From positions 1-64,000 of the forward strand of contig NZ_QGGW01000005.1 of assembly GCF_003148775.1 (NCBI RefSeq): a stretch of 64,000 nt of DNA. Direction: 5' to 3'. Below, piece after piece: positions 18,394-26,063 of the stretch (the stretch's first letter is position 1; each line of letters starts with the position of its first letter). The notes beneath the pieces were generated by a model. That model was not told the DNA's origin. It saw only the letters and a list, made by a program, of their open reading frames with translations, and did not search any database. A program made the translations under genes and the position numbers. The stretch comes from Roseicyclus mahoneyensis. Its GTDB lineage: Bacteria > Pseudomonadota > Alphaproteobacteria > Rhodobacterales > Rhodobacteraceae.

Positions 18394-18978
18394 TCAGCGG
18401 CAGGATTGAAGCTGAACCCTGTAGACCTCGGCCCGCGCGGCGACGCGATCAGCGACACCCAAGAGCCATGGCTTGGCGTTGTAGCTGCCCCGCGCATAGC
18501 CCGCATGACCTTCGTGGTAGGCCAGATATTGATTGCGGGCATCCGTCAGGGGGATGCCGTTGCGTTCCCGCGTGAGGGTCATGTACCACCCCATGAAATC
18601 GGCGGCATCTTCGATGTTCGTCCGTTGCGCGCGGCGATTGCCTGTTGCGGTCAGGTATTCTTCCCAAGTTCCATCCAGCGCCTGACTGTAGCCATAGGCC
18701 GAACTCATCCGCCCCATCGGGATCACGTCCAGCGCGTAGCGGAAGGGGGGGCGCGCGTCGCCGACAAGACGGCTTTCTTGATGGAATGTCGCCATCTGCA
18801 CATGCACAGGCACACCCCAGCGTCGCTCCGCGCGCTGCATTGCGCGCAAGTAGTTGGGGCGCTCGCGCCCAAGCGCACAGGCATCGTCGAGGCTGCGGGG
18901 GGCCGAAAAACTGCCGCGCTGGCCACAGCCAGCCGCAAGCGCGCAAATCGCGCCCAATACAAGGGTTCTGCGTTTCAT
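18394..18978 (-). CDS. Lytic transglycosylase-like (SLT) lipoprotein
   Basis: A 194-residue lipoprotein with basic start MKRR, hydrophobic stretch and lipobox LAAGCG (Cys at about residue 18). The mature part resembles SLT-type lysozyme folds. A probable catalytic Glu lies in FHQESR near residue 67, followed by SSAYGYSQALDGTWEEY and later YLAYHEGHAGYARGSY, a pattern conserved in transglycosylase domains. It would cut peptidoglycan glycan strands from the inner face of the outer membrane. It is convergent with lolA and probably transcribed alone; LspA and LolA, needed for its maturation and sorting, are also encoded in this window. Confidence 0.85.
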   Translation of the reverse strand: MKRRTLVLGAICALAAGCGQRGSFSAPRSLDDACALGRERPNYLRAMQRAERRWGVPVHVQMATFHQESRLVGDARPPFRYALDVIPMGRMSSAYGYSQALDGTWEEYLTATGNRRAQRTNIEDAADFMGWYMTLTRERNGIPLTDARNQYLAYHEGHAGYARGSYNAKPWLLGVADRVAARAEVYRVQLQSCR

Positions 18979-19066
18979 GATCCTGCTCGTGCCCGATATG
19001 ATGGTCTTTTTGTTTCGCGGACCATAGCCGGAATCGCGCCCGGAGGGAATGCCGGGTTTCAGCCGC

Positions 19067-19948
19067 TCAGACGAGAAACGCCAATGTGATCGGCAAGGCC
19101 ACGATCGCCATCAGCGTCGATACCATGACAAGCCCCGCCACGGCATCGGCATCGGCCCGGTAGCGTTCGGCCAGAAGGTAGGACGTGACCGCAACGGGGG
19201 TCGCCAGTTGCAGCACCAGCACGCCAAAGGCCATCGGTTCGAGCCCGAAAGCCCGCCCCGCCACGACGCCCGCCGTGATCCCCAGCGCCAGCTTGGCGCC
19301 CGACAGCCAGACCGCGCGCCCGACGCGCCCGGGCCGCAAGCGCGCGACCGCCACGCCCAGCGTGATCAGCATCAGCGGGATCGCCATCTGCCCTGCCAGC
19401 GACAGTGACCGGGTCAGCCATTCGGGCGTCTGCCACCCCATGCTCAGGAACAGCCCGCCCAACAGCGTCGCCCAAAGCATCGGCTCGCGCAGCACACGAC
19501 CGGGCGACGCACCGCCGGCCACCAGCCAAAGCCCTATCGTAAAGGTCAGCACCGCCATCACCGCAAAGACCACGACCGCCAATCCCAGCCCGGTCTCGCC
19601 AAAGGCGAACAGCGCCAGCGGCAGGCCGAGGTTGCCGGTATTGCCGAAGGCCAGCGGCGCGACATAGGCCGCGCGGTCCAGCCGGAGCGCGGCCACCAGC
19701 GCCCAGCTCAGCGCGATGACCACGGCATAGGCCGCCAAGGCCGCAAGGCTGAGCGCGGTCAGGGCGGCCGGCTCGATCTCGGTCCGCATCAGTGCTGTGA
19801 AGATCAGGCAAGGCACCGCCAGCGTCATGCAGATGCGGGTCACGAATTCGGTCGGATATTCGTAGCCTGCCCGCGCCCAGACAAATCCGGTGCTGGCCAG
19901 CACCAGAACAGGGGCCACGACACCCATGACCGTAAGGATGATGTCCAA
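19067..19948 (-). CDS. AEC-family permease
   Basis: A 293-residue membrane protein with about ten hydrophobic helices. It has the duplicated five-helix layout and the conserved FGNTGNLGLPLALFAFG of the auxin efflux carrier (AEC/PIN-like) family. Bacterial members export or import organic acids such as malonate or malate; the substrate is unknown here. The start at 19948 is the Met that begins the first helix. An overlapping longer open frame on the same strand is out of phase and not protein-like. There are no operon partners; hspQ is divergent on the other side. Confidence 0.88.
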   Translation of the reverse strand: MDIILTVMGVVAPVLVLASTGFVWARAGYEYPTEFVTRICMTLAVPCLIFTALMRTEIEPAALTALSLAALAAYAVVIALSWALVAALRLDRAAYVAPLAFGNTGNLGLPLALFAFGETGLGLAVVVFAVMAVLTFTIGLWLVAGGASPGRVLREPMLWATLLGGLFLSMGWQTPEWLTRSLSLAGQMAIPLMLITLGVAVARLRPGRVGRAVWLSGAKLALGITAGVVAGRAFGLEPMAFGVLVLQLATPVAVTSYLLAERYRADADAVAGLVMVSTLMAIVALPITLAFLV

Positions 19949-20035
19949 CAGATTGTTTCCCTCGACCGTTTGTCCGGACCATGGACATTTCCCTCGGGCG
20001 GGCGTTAAGTAAAGGCTTCATGGGGGTATTCCGTC

Positions 20036-20362
20036 ATGCTGAAAGGCACGGCAAAATTCGGGCTAGGGCAGGTGGTGCGCCACCGCAAGCATCCGTTCCG
20101 CGGCGTGGTGTTCGACATCGACGCGCAATTCGCAAATACCGACGACTGGTACGAGGCGATCCCCGAAGAGGCGCGTCCGGTCAAGGAACAGCCGTTTTAT
20201 CACCTTTTGGCGGAAAACGATCAGACCTATTACGTCGCCTATGTTTCCGAGCAGAACCTCGTGCCCGATGACAGCGGCGAGCCGATCGATCATCCCGACC
20301 TGCCCGACCTGTTCGGTGAATTCAGCGACGGGAAATACCCGCTGGAATATCAACTGAACTGA
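20036..20362 (+). CDS. hspQ: Heat shock protein HspQ (YccV-like, hemimethylated-DNA-binding fold)
   Basis: A 108-residue protein matching HspQ/YccV. It has FGLGQVVRHRKHPFRGVVFDID at the start, then the conserved WYE, the stretch QPFYHLL and YVAYVSEQNL. In E. coli HspQ is a specificity factor for the Lon protease and affects DnaA stability; the fold was first described as binding hemimethylated DNA. The start at 20036 is the only Met giving the full domain. A GC-rich hairpin follows the stop, shared with the convergent gamma-glutamyltransferase gene. Confidence 0.92.
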   Translation: MLKGTAKFGLGQVVRHRKHPFRGVVFDIDAQFANTDDWYEAIPEEARPVKEQPFYHLLAENDQTYYVAYVSEQNLVPDDSGEPIDHPDLPDLFGEFSDGKYPLEYQLN

Positions 20363-20365
20363 GAC

Positions 20366-20392
20366 CGGGGCAGGGGCCCATGGCCCCCGCCC
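20366..20392. terminator. GC-rich hairpin between convergent hspQ and ggt
   Basis: GGGGCC at 20373-20378 and GGCCCC at 20382-20387 form a tight stem around CAT, with partial extension on both sides. It occupies the 39-base gap between two convergent genes. There is no U-tract, so if it terminates it is weak or Rho-assisted. Confidence 0.45.
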
Positions 20393-20401
20393 GCGTGACC
20401 C

Positions 20402-21985
20402 TCAATACCCCAGCGCGATGCCGTCCTTGCGCGGATCCGACCCACCTTCCAGCACACCAAGCGCGTGGTCGATGCGGATCGCCTGCGCGCCGCCGATGCC
20501 CACCTGCGGCACGGAAACATTGTGGCCCAGATCGGCCAGCCCCTGATGCACCGCCGGGCCATAGCCCTTCTCGACCTTCATCTCGCCGTATTCGCTGAAG
20601 CAACGCGGCGCGTCGATCATCTCCTGCGGGCCAAGGCCGTAATCAACCATATTGGTCAGCATCCGCGCGTGCCCCGTCGACTGGTACTGTCCGCCCATCA
20701 CGCCAAAGGGCATGATGACGCGGCCGTCTTGCTTGAGCATCGCCGGGATGATGGTGTGCATCGGCCGCTTGCCGCCATTCGCCTCGTTCGGGTGACCTTC
20801 CTCCAGCGTGAAGCCCGCGCCGCGGTTCTGGAACAGGACGCCGAATTTCTCGGACGCGATGCCAGATCCGAAATCCTTGAACACGGAATAGATCAGCGAC
20901 ACGGCCATCCGGTCGCGGTCGATGACGGTGAGGTAGATGGTTTCCTTGTGCGTTTCCTCTGACAGGGCCGCGGCACTGGCCATGGCACGGGTCGGGTCGA
21001 TCAGACTGGCCAGTTTCCGCGCCGTCGCGGGGTCAAGCATGTAGGCCAGCCGCGTCATGTGATCGGCATCTGCCAAAAAGCGGTCGCGCGCGTCATAGGC
21101 GAGTTTCGTGGCCTCGGCCTCGATATGGGCGCGCTCCACGCCCCAGGGGTCCATCGAGGGCAGGTCGAATTCGGCGAGGATATTGGACAGCAGGATGGCA
21201 GTCGCGCCCTGACCGTTCGGCGGATGCTCGACCAGCTCGATCCCCTTGTAGGTTCCGCTGACAGGCGTAGTGTAATCGCAGGCAGTGCCCGCGAAATCCT
21301 CCAGCGTGTGGACCCCGCCAAGCGCGCGCAAGCTGGCCACCATATCTTCGGCCACCTCGCCCTCGTAGAAGCCCTTGCGCCCTTCTTTGGCGACGCGGCG
21401 CAGCACCTCGGCCTGACCGGGGTGGCGGAACCTCTCGCCCAGCCGCGGCGGCTTGCCGTCAATCAGGTAATGGCGGCGCGCGGTCGGCGTCATGGTGTCG
21501 TGGTGATGGGTCCAGTCAAACTGCGCGCGCGGCGCGGCGGGAACCCCCGCCTCGGCATAATGGATGGTGGGCGCCAGCACGGCATCCAGCCCCAGCCTGC
21601 CATGATCGGCCGACAAACGGCAAAACGCGTCGATCGCGCCCGGTATGGTAACGGCAGCGGGGTGGCCGAAGACCGGCATCTTGGTGTGCCCCTGCGCGCG
21701 CAATGCGGCGCCCGTCAAGGCGGCGGGCGCGCGGCCCGAGCCGTTCAGCGCGATGATGTCTTCGCTGCCCGCAGGCTTGATCAGCACGAAGCAATCGCCG
21801 CCCATGCCCGTCATTGCCGGTTCGCACAGGCCCAGCAGCACTGCGCCCGCGATGGCCGCGTCGACCGCATTGCCGCCCGCCTGCAGCGTGGCGATGGCGG
21901 TCTGCGCCGCAAGCGGGTGCGATGTGGCGCACATGCCGTTCTCGGCATAGGCCGCCGACCGGCCCGGATGATGAAAATCGCGCAT
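20402..21985 (-). CDS. Gamma-glutamyltransferase family protein
   Basis: A 527-residue Ntn-hydrolase of the gamma-glutamyltranspeptidase family. The large-subunit region has GGNAVDAAIA and GMGGDCFVLI. The self-cleavage/nucleophile Thr is probably T349 in HKETIYLTVIDRD, with downstream small-subunit motifs such as MHTIIP and the Gly-rich GVMGGQYQSTGH. There is no signal peptide, unlike E. coli Ggt, so it is predicted to be cytoplasmic. Such members may act on glutathione conjugates or other gamma-glutamyl compounds, or as acylases; the exact substrate is open. The start at 21985 is the Met before the conserved N-terminus; upstream in-frame sequence is not family-like. Confidence 0.88.
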   Translation of the reverse strand: MRDFHHPGRSAAYAENGMCATSHPLAAQTAIATLQAGGNAVDAAIAGAVLLGLCEPAMTGMGGDCFVLIKPAGSEDIIALNGSGRAPAALTGAALRAQGHTKMPVFGHPAAVTIPGAIDAFCRLSADHGRLGLDAVLAPTIHYAEAGVPAAPRAQFDWTHHHDTMTPTARRHYLIDGKPPRLGERFRHPGQAEVLRRVAKEGRKGFYEGEVAEDMVASLRALGGVHTLEDFAGTACDYTTPVSGTYKGIELVEHPPNGQGATAILLSNILAEFDLPSMDPWGVERAHIEAEATKLAYDARDRFLADADHMTRLAYMLDPATARKLASLIDPTRAMASAAALSEETHKETIYLTVIDRDRMAVSLIYSVFKDFGSGIASEKFGVLFQNRGAGFTLEEGHPNEANGGKRPMHTIIPAMLKQDGRVIMPFGVMGGQYQSTGHARMLTNMVDYGLGPQEMIDAPRCFSEYGEMKVEKGYGPAVHQGLADLGHNVSVPQVGIGGAQAIRIDHALGVLEGGSDPRKDGIALGY

Positions 21986-22095
21986 GTGTGTCCCTCCCTT
22001 GCGCCACGGATCTGGGGCGCAACCTACCGCCGGGTGCGGGCAGCGCAAGGGCAGAGCGATACGGCCGGAAGGAAAGGGGGTGGTAGCTCAGAGAC

Positions 22096-22140
22096 CTCGA
22101 CGCCGCGCACTGGGTGGGGGCTTTGACACGCGGCGCCGAG
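22096..22140. repeat. 12-bp inverted repeat between rsbW-like gene and ggt
   Basis: Positions 22096-22107 pair with 22129-22140 with one mismatch around a 21-base loop. It lies downstream of the minus-strand RsbW-like gene and upstream of ggt in the 223-base gap. It may be a Rho-independent-like terminator without a U-tract, or an operator for ggt. The structure is seen; the role is unknown. Confidence 0.5.
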
Positions 22141-22208
22141 GGAAGCTCTGCAGCTACGTGATCTGGATGCCTGTGCAACTGGGCGGCATTGCGGGCGAAA
22201 TCAGGCAA

Positions 22209-22712
22209 TCAGATGGCATTTCGACCCAGATGGCCGGGTTTGTCGCTGTGCAGCAAGCGAAAGCGCAGGATGTTCTGGCCATTGCGCCGCGACAGACTCA
22301 ATGCCCGCGTCATTTCTCGCAGCAGCGCCCAGCCGAACCCGCCCTCAGGCAGGCTGTCCGGATCGTCTGGGTCGATGGGGGGCAGTTCCCGCCCGGGAAG
22401 GGGCCCCTCGGGCATCGCGCGGCCCTTGTCGCGCAGCGTGATCTGCAACCCGCCCGGATCGCCAGCGATGTCGAGAACGATCGCCGCATCCGCGATGTCG
22501 CACGGCGGCTCATAGGCGTGTTCGACGATGTTGTTGCACGCCTCCGCCAGCGCGATCTGAGCGCGGGTGCGCAGATCATCCGCCGCACCGGCCGCCGCAA
22601 GCGCGGCATCCACCGTCAAGAGCGCCTCGCGCACCGCATCCATGGTCGCGCCGAACCGCAGATTGACCAGCCGCCGCCGCAGATCATCGGGGATCTGTTC
22701 CGTCATCGTCAT
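22209..22712 (-). CDS. RsbW-like anti-sigma/serine kinase ATP-binding protein
   Basis: A 167-residue GHKL-fold protein. The N-box region is ALAEACNNIVEHAY (about residues 53-66), followed by the acidic G1-like LRDKGRAMP and the glycine-rich GGFGWALLREM. These are features of RsbW/SpoIIAB-type kinases that bind a sigma factor or phosphorylate an STAS antagonist. Its start overlaps the stop of the upstream STAS gene by four bases, so the two are translationally coupled partners. No sigma factor or PP2C phosphatase gene is adjacent, so the output of the switch is not visible here. Confidence 0.85.
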   Translation of the reverse strand: MTMTEQIPDDLRRRLVNLRFGATMDAVREALLTVDAALAAAGAADDLRTRAQIALAEACNNIVEHAYEPPCDIADAAIVLDIAGDPGGLQITLRDKGRAMPEGPLPGRELPPIDPDDPDSLPEGGFGWALLREMTRALSLSRRNGQNILRFRLLHSDKPGHLGRNAI

Positions 22713-23053
22713 GGCGCGCCGACGCGGGACGCCAGCGCCGCGTCAAGATCGGCATGGATCGGAAAGACCGTGTGCATCCGCGTGAGCGTCATCACCTTGG
22801 CCACCGCGGGCGTAAGCCCCGACAGTTCCAGCACACGGCCCGCCCCCAACAGCTTGCGCGCGGCCACGACCGCGCCCAGACCGCTGGAATCCAGAAACTC
22901 CACCCGGCTGAGGTCTAGGATCACATCGCCCCCCACAGCCTCTGTCAGGTCGCGGAACCGGTCCTTGAACTGGATGGCGACGCTGGCGTCCAGACGCGCC
23001 TCGTCGACATGCAACAGACCCAGCGCGCCGCGCGCCTCGAAACTCATTTTCAT
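22709..23053 (-). CDS. STAS-domain anti-sigma factor antagonist (RsbV-like)
   Basis: A 114-residue single STAS domain. The conserved strand-loop-helix VILDLSRVEFLDSSGLGAV spans residues 44-62. It includes the DSSG motif whose Ser is the phosphorylation site in SpoIIAA/RsbV. When unphosphorylated such proteins sequester the RsbW-type partner. It is immediately upstream of, and overlaps, the RsbW-like kinase gene, making a two-gene partner-switch module. Transcription runs toward ggt; a divergent thiolase gene starts 78 bases away. Confidence 0.88.
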   Translation of the reverse strand: MKMSFEARGALGLLHVDEARLDASVAIQFKDRFRDLTEAVGGDVILDLSRVEFLDSSGLGAVVAARKLLGAGRVLELSGLTPAVAKVMTLTRMHTVFPIHADLDAALASRVGAP

Positions 23054-23130
23054 CGCAGGACCTCCGCTGCTAGGTTGTCCTTGTGGTTAGGACCTAAACC
23101 TTACCAATCGGTGAGCGGCAGGAGGGGATC

Positions 23131-24318
23131 ATGGCGCAGTCGGACGAGGTGGTGATCGCAGGCGCGGCGCGGACGCCGATGGGCGGGTTTCAGGGCGCAT
23201 TGTCCGGGGCCACGGCGGCCGATCTGGGCGGCGCGGCCATCGCGGCGGCCTTGGCGGATGCCGGGGTCGCGCCTGACCGGGTCGACGAGCTGTTGATGGG
23301 CTGCGTCCTGCCCGCCGGTCAGGGGCAGGCCCCGGCGAGGCAGGCGGGCTTTGCCGCGGGCCTGCCCAAGGAGGTGCCGGCCACGACGCTCAACAAGATG
23401 TGCGGCTCGGGCATGAAGGCCGCGATGTTCGCCTGGGACCAGCTGGCGTTGGGCCGCTCCGACATCGTGGTGGCGGGCGGCATGGAATCGATGTCGAACG
23501 CCCCCTACCTCTTGCCTGCCATGCGCGGTGGCGCGCGGATGGGTCACGCCAGCGCGCAGGACCACATGTTTCTCGACGGGCTGGAGGACGCCTATGACAA
23601 GGGCAGGCTCATGGGCACCTTCGCCGAGGATTGTGCCGAGGCGTTCCAGTTCACCCGTGACGCTCAGGATGCTTATGCGCTGGGATCGCTGGAAAACGCG
23701 CTGGCGGCGATCCGGTCAGGCGCCTTTGACGCCGAGGTTGTTCCCGTGACCGTCCGCTCCCGCAAGGGCGAGGCCGTGGTGACGGCGGATGAACAACCGG
23801 GGCAGGCGCGGCCCGACAAGATCCCGACCTTGAGGCCCGCCTTTCGCAAGGATGGCACGGTAACGGCCGCCAATTCCTCCTCCATCTCGGACGGCGCGGC
23901 GGCCTTGGTCATGTCGCGCGCCGGGGCCGCAGAGGCGCAGGGGCTCAAGATCCGCGCGCGCATCCTTGGTCATGCCTCCCATGCGCAGGAACCCAACCTG
24001 TTCCCCACCGCCCCGGTGCCTGCCGCGCGCAAGCTGCTCGACAGGCTCGGATGGTCCGTCCGCGATGTCGACCTATGGGAAGTGAACGAGGCCTTTGCCG
24101 TCGTGCCCATGGCCTTCATGCACGAGATGGGCGTGCCGCGCGACAAGATGAACGTGCATGGCGGGGCCTGCGCGCTGGGCCATCCCATCGGGGCCTCAGG
24201 GGCGCGGATCATGGTCACGCTGCTCCATGCGCTGGAACGCCACGGGCTAAAGCGCGGGATCGCCGCGATCTGCATCGGCGGGGGCGAGGCGACGGCCATC
24301 GCCATCGAGCGGGTCTGA
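23131..24318 (+). CDS. Acetyl-CoA acetyltransferase (thiolase)
   Basis: A 395-residue thiolase. The acyl-accepting Cys is in LNKMCGSGMKA near residue 91. The catalytic His lies in GGACALGHPIGASGAR near 350 and the second Cys in CIGGGEATA near 380. The VNEAFAVVP signature is also present. It condenses or cleaves acyl-CoA thioesters; biosynthetic (PhaA/AtoB-like) and degradative roles cannot be separated here, as no beta-oxidation or polyhydroxyalkanoate genes are adjacent. The start at 23131 has AGGAGGG 6-12 bases upstream. Confidence 0.92.
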   Translation: MAQSDEVVIAGAARTPMGGFQGALSGATAADLGGAAIAAALADAGVAPDRVDELLMGCVLPAGQGQAPARQAGFAAGLPKEVPATTLNKMCGSGMKAAMFAWDQLALGRSDIVVAGGMESMSNAPYLLPAMRGGARMGHASAQDHMFLDGLEDAYDKGRLMGTFAEDCAEAFQFTRDAQDAYALGSLENALAAIRSGAFDAEVVPVTVRSRKGEAVVTADEQPGQARPDKIPTLRPAFRKDGTVTAANSSSISDGAAALVMSRAGAAEAQGLKIRARILGHASHAQEPNLFPTAPVPAARKLLDRLGWSVRDVDLWEVNEAFAVVPMAFMHEMGVPRDKMNVHGGACALGHPIGASGARIMVTLLHALERHGLKRGIAAICIGGGEATAIAIERV

Positions 24319-24446
24319 GTCCCCCCGATCCTGACGCCATTGTTATCGACCTGTCAGGGCCGGGCCCTTTTCCCGCCAGCCTACCTGTCTATCTCTCCGC
24401 GCAGACGGCTTCAAAAATTTCTGAAACGTTTGAATGGAGGTCTGAG

Positions 24447-24866
24447 ATGTCTGCACTCGATACCGTCATCCGCGTCAGCGAACGGTCGCCGCGGTTCGGT
24501 CTGGCGCAATGGGCGCTGCGCGTACCCTTGGCCGCCATCCTTGTCCATCAGGGGATCTTGAAGGTGGAAGGCGGCATGGCCGCCAATGCCGAGGCCTTCG
24601 GCATCGCGCTCTGGGCCTTTGCCTTGGCGACACTGGCCGATTTCGCAGCGCCCGCGGCGCTGATCCTCGGCGGCCTGATCCTGCATTGGTCTGGCGATGT
24701 GCTGACACGGCTGGCGGGTTTCGCGATCGCGGCCTCGACACTGGCGGTCATCGTCGTGGTCTATGGCGGCGGGCACTGGCTGGGCTGGCAGTTTCAGGCG
24801 CTGATCACGGCGGGCGGGCTGTTCTTCTTGCTCCGCGGGAACGAGGCCACGGCCCGCAATCCCTAA
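24447..24866 (+). CDS. DoxX-like membrane protein
   Basis: A 139-residue protein with about four hydrophobic helices. The first contains RVPLAAILVHQGILKV, like the DoxX family start with its conserved helix and loop, and the second pair is separated by HWSGDVLTRLAG. DoxX-type proteins are small inner-membrane proteins linked to quinone/oxidative stress functions in some bacteria. The start at 24447 is fixed by GGAGG six bases upstream; the longer open frame reaching into the thiolase gene is a shadow. It is convergent with rmuC across a short gap carrying a terminator-like hairpin. Confidence 0.75.
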   Translation: MSALDTVIRVSERSPRFGLAQWALRVPLAAILVHQGILKVEGGMAANAEAFGIALWAFALATLADFAAPAALILGGLILHWSGDVLTRLAGFAIAASTLAVIVVVYGGGHWLGWQFQALITAGGLFFLLRGNEATARNP

Positions 24867-24873
24867 TCGTGCG

Positions 24874-24901
24874 GCCCCTGACGGAGCGGCGCGTCAGGGG
24901 C
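24874..24901. terminator. Hairpin between convergent doxX-like gene and rmuC
   Basis: A perfect 10-bp stem, 24874-24883 with 24892-24901, closes an 8-base loop. The right arm covers the rmuC stop codon. It can fold on transcripts from either strand and lies between two convergent genes. No U-run follows. Confidence 0.65.
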
Positions 24902-26063
24902 GTTGCAACGGCACGACCCCTGATGGTGCGGGTTCGGGGGCGAGTTCTTCGAAATCGAAATTGTCCAGCCGCTCGGCCCGCTTGCCGGCGCGGGCGGTGG
25001 CTGTCAGGATCCCGGCCACATCCTCGCCCGCCTGCCGGATATGGGTTTCCAGCTTGCCCGCGCGTTCCTCGATGATGCCGACATCGCGGTGCAACTGTTT
25101 CAGCGCGCGACGGATTTCGCCCGCCTGTTCGCGCATCCGCGCGTCCTTCATCACCGCGCGCATCGTGTTCAGCGTGGCCATGCAGGTGGTGGGCGACACG
25201 ATCCAGACCCGCGCATCGAATCCCGCCCGCACCACCTCGGGCAGGCGGGCGTGCAATTCGGCATAGACCGCCTCGGACGGCAGGAACATCAGCGCGCCAT
25301 CGGCGGTTTCGCCCTCGATGATGTAGCGCTCGGCGATGGCCTTGATATGCACCCGCACCGCCGCGCCAAGATCGCGAAGCGCCCGCGCCCGCGCCTCGGC
25401 CCCGTCCGCTCTCACAAGCGCTTCATAGGCTTCGAGGGGGAATTTCGCGTCGATCACGATCGGGCCGGGCGGATTGGGCAGGCGGATCAGGCAATCGGCC
25501 CGCTTGCCGTTCGATAGGGTCGCCTGAAACACATAGGCATCGGGCGGCAAGGCCTTTGCCACGATGTCCCCCAGCTGGATCTCGCCAAAGGCGCCGCGCG
25601 TCTGCTTGTTCGACAAGATGTCCTGCAACGACAGAACATCGCCCGAAAGCTTCTCGATCTTGGCCTGCGCGCGGTCGATCTGCTCGAGCTTTTGCTGCAA
25701 TTCGCCCAAGGACCGCGCGGTGCGGGTCGCTGTGCCATGCAGCGTGTCGGACATGCCTTTCTGCACATCCTCAAGCCGACGTTCTATCGCCTCGATCATC
25801 CGGGCCTGTGCCAGTGCCTGCATCTCGGACACATGGCGCAGCCCGCCGACCAGCCTTTCCTGCCCCTGGCCCAGACTTTCGACTGTCCGGCCAAGACCGC
25901 CAATATGCTGCGCCAAGGGTTCGACCATGCGCGAGGACCGGTTCGCCGTACGCAGCGCCGACAAGACGAGGACAATCAGCAAGACCAGTGCGGCCAGCGA
26001 GATGGCAAAGGCCAGCGTGAGCGGATCGCCGAAATCGAGCGTGACATCGCCGATCCGGATCAT
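24894..26063 (-). CDS. rmuC: DNA recombination protein RmuC
   Basis: A 389-residue protein. One N-terminal membrane helix (about residues 17-38) is followed by a long coiled coil (about 45-150) and the RmuC nuclease-like core: RGAFGEIQLGDIV, then VIDAKFPLEAYEAL near 235, MFLPSEAVYAE and WIVSPTTCMATLNTM. RmuC limits DNA inversions at short inverted repeats in E. coli and is thought to be a structure-linked nuclease. Its start overlaps the mutL stop by four bases, so the two genome-maintenance genes are coupled. The upstream in-frame sequence lies inside mutL and is not used. Confidence 0.92.
   Translation of the reverse strand: MIRIGDVTLDFGDPLTLAFAISLAALVLLIVLVLSALRTANRSSRMVEPLAQHIGGLGRTVESLGQGQERLVGGLRHVSEMQALAQARMIEAIERRLEDVQKGMSDTLHGTATRTARSLGELQQKLEQIDRAQAKIEKLSGDVLSLQDILSNKQTRGAFGEIQLGDIVAKALPPDAYVFQATLSNGKRADCLIRLPNPPGPIVIDAKFPLEAYEALVRADGAEARARALRDLGAAVRVHIKAIAERYIIEGETADGALMFLPSEAVYAELHARLPEVVRAGFDARVWIVSPTTCMATLNTMRAVMKDARMREQAGEIRRALKQLHRDVGIIEERAGKLETHIRQAGEDVAGILTATARAGKRAERLDNFDFEELAPEPAPSGVVPLQRP

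Noticed and set aside
22078-22150. tRNA gene suggested by GGTAGCTCAG
   Set aside because: No acceptor stem, anticodon arm or T-arm can be completed around it.
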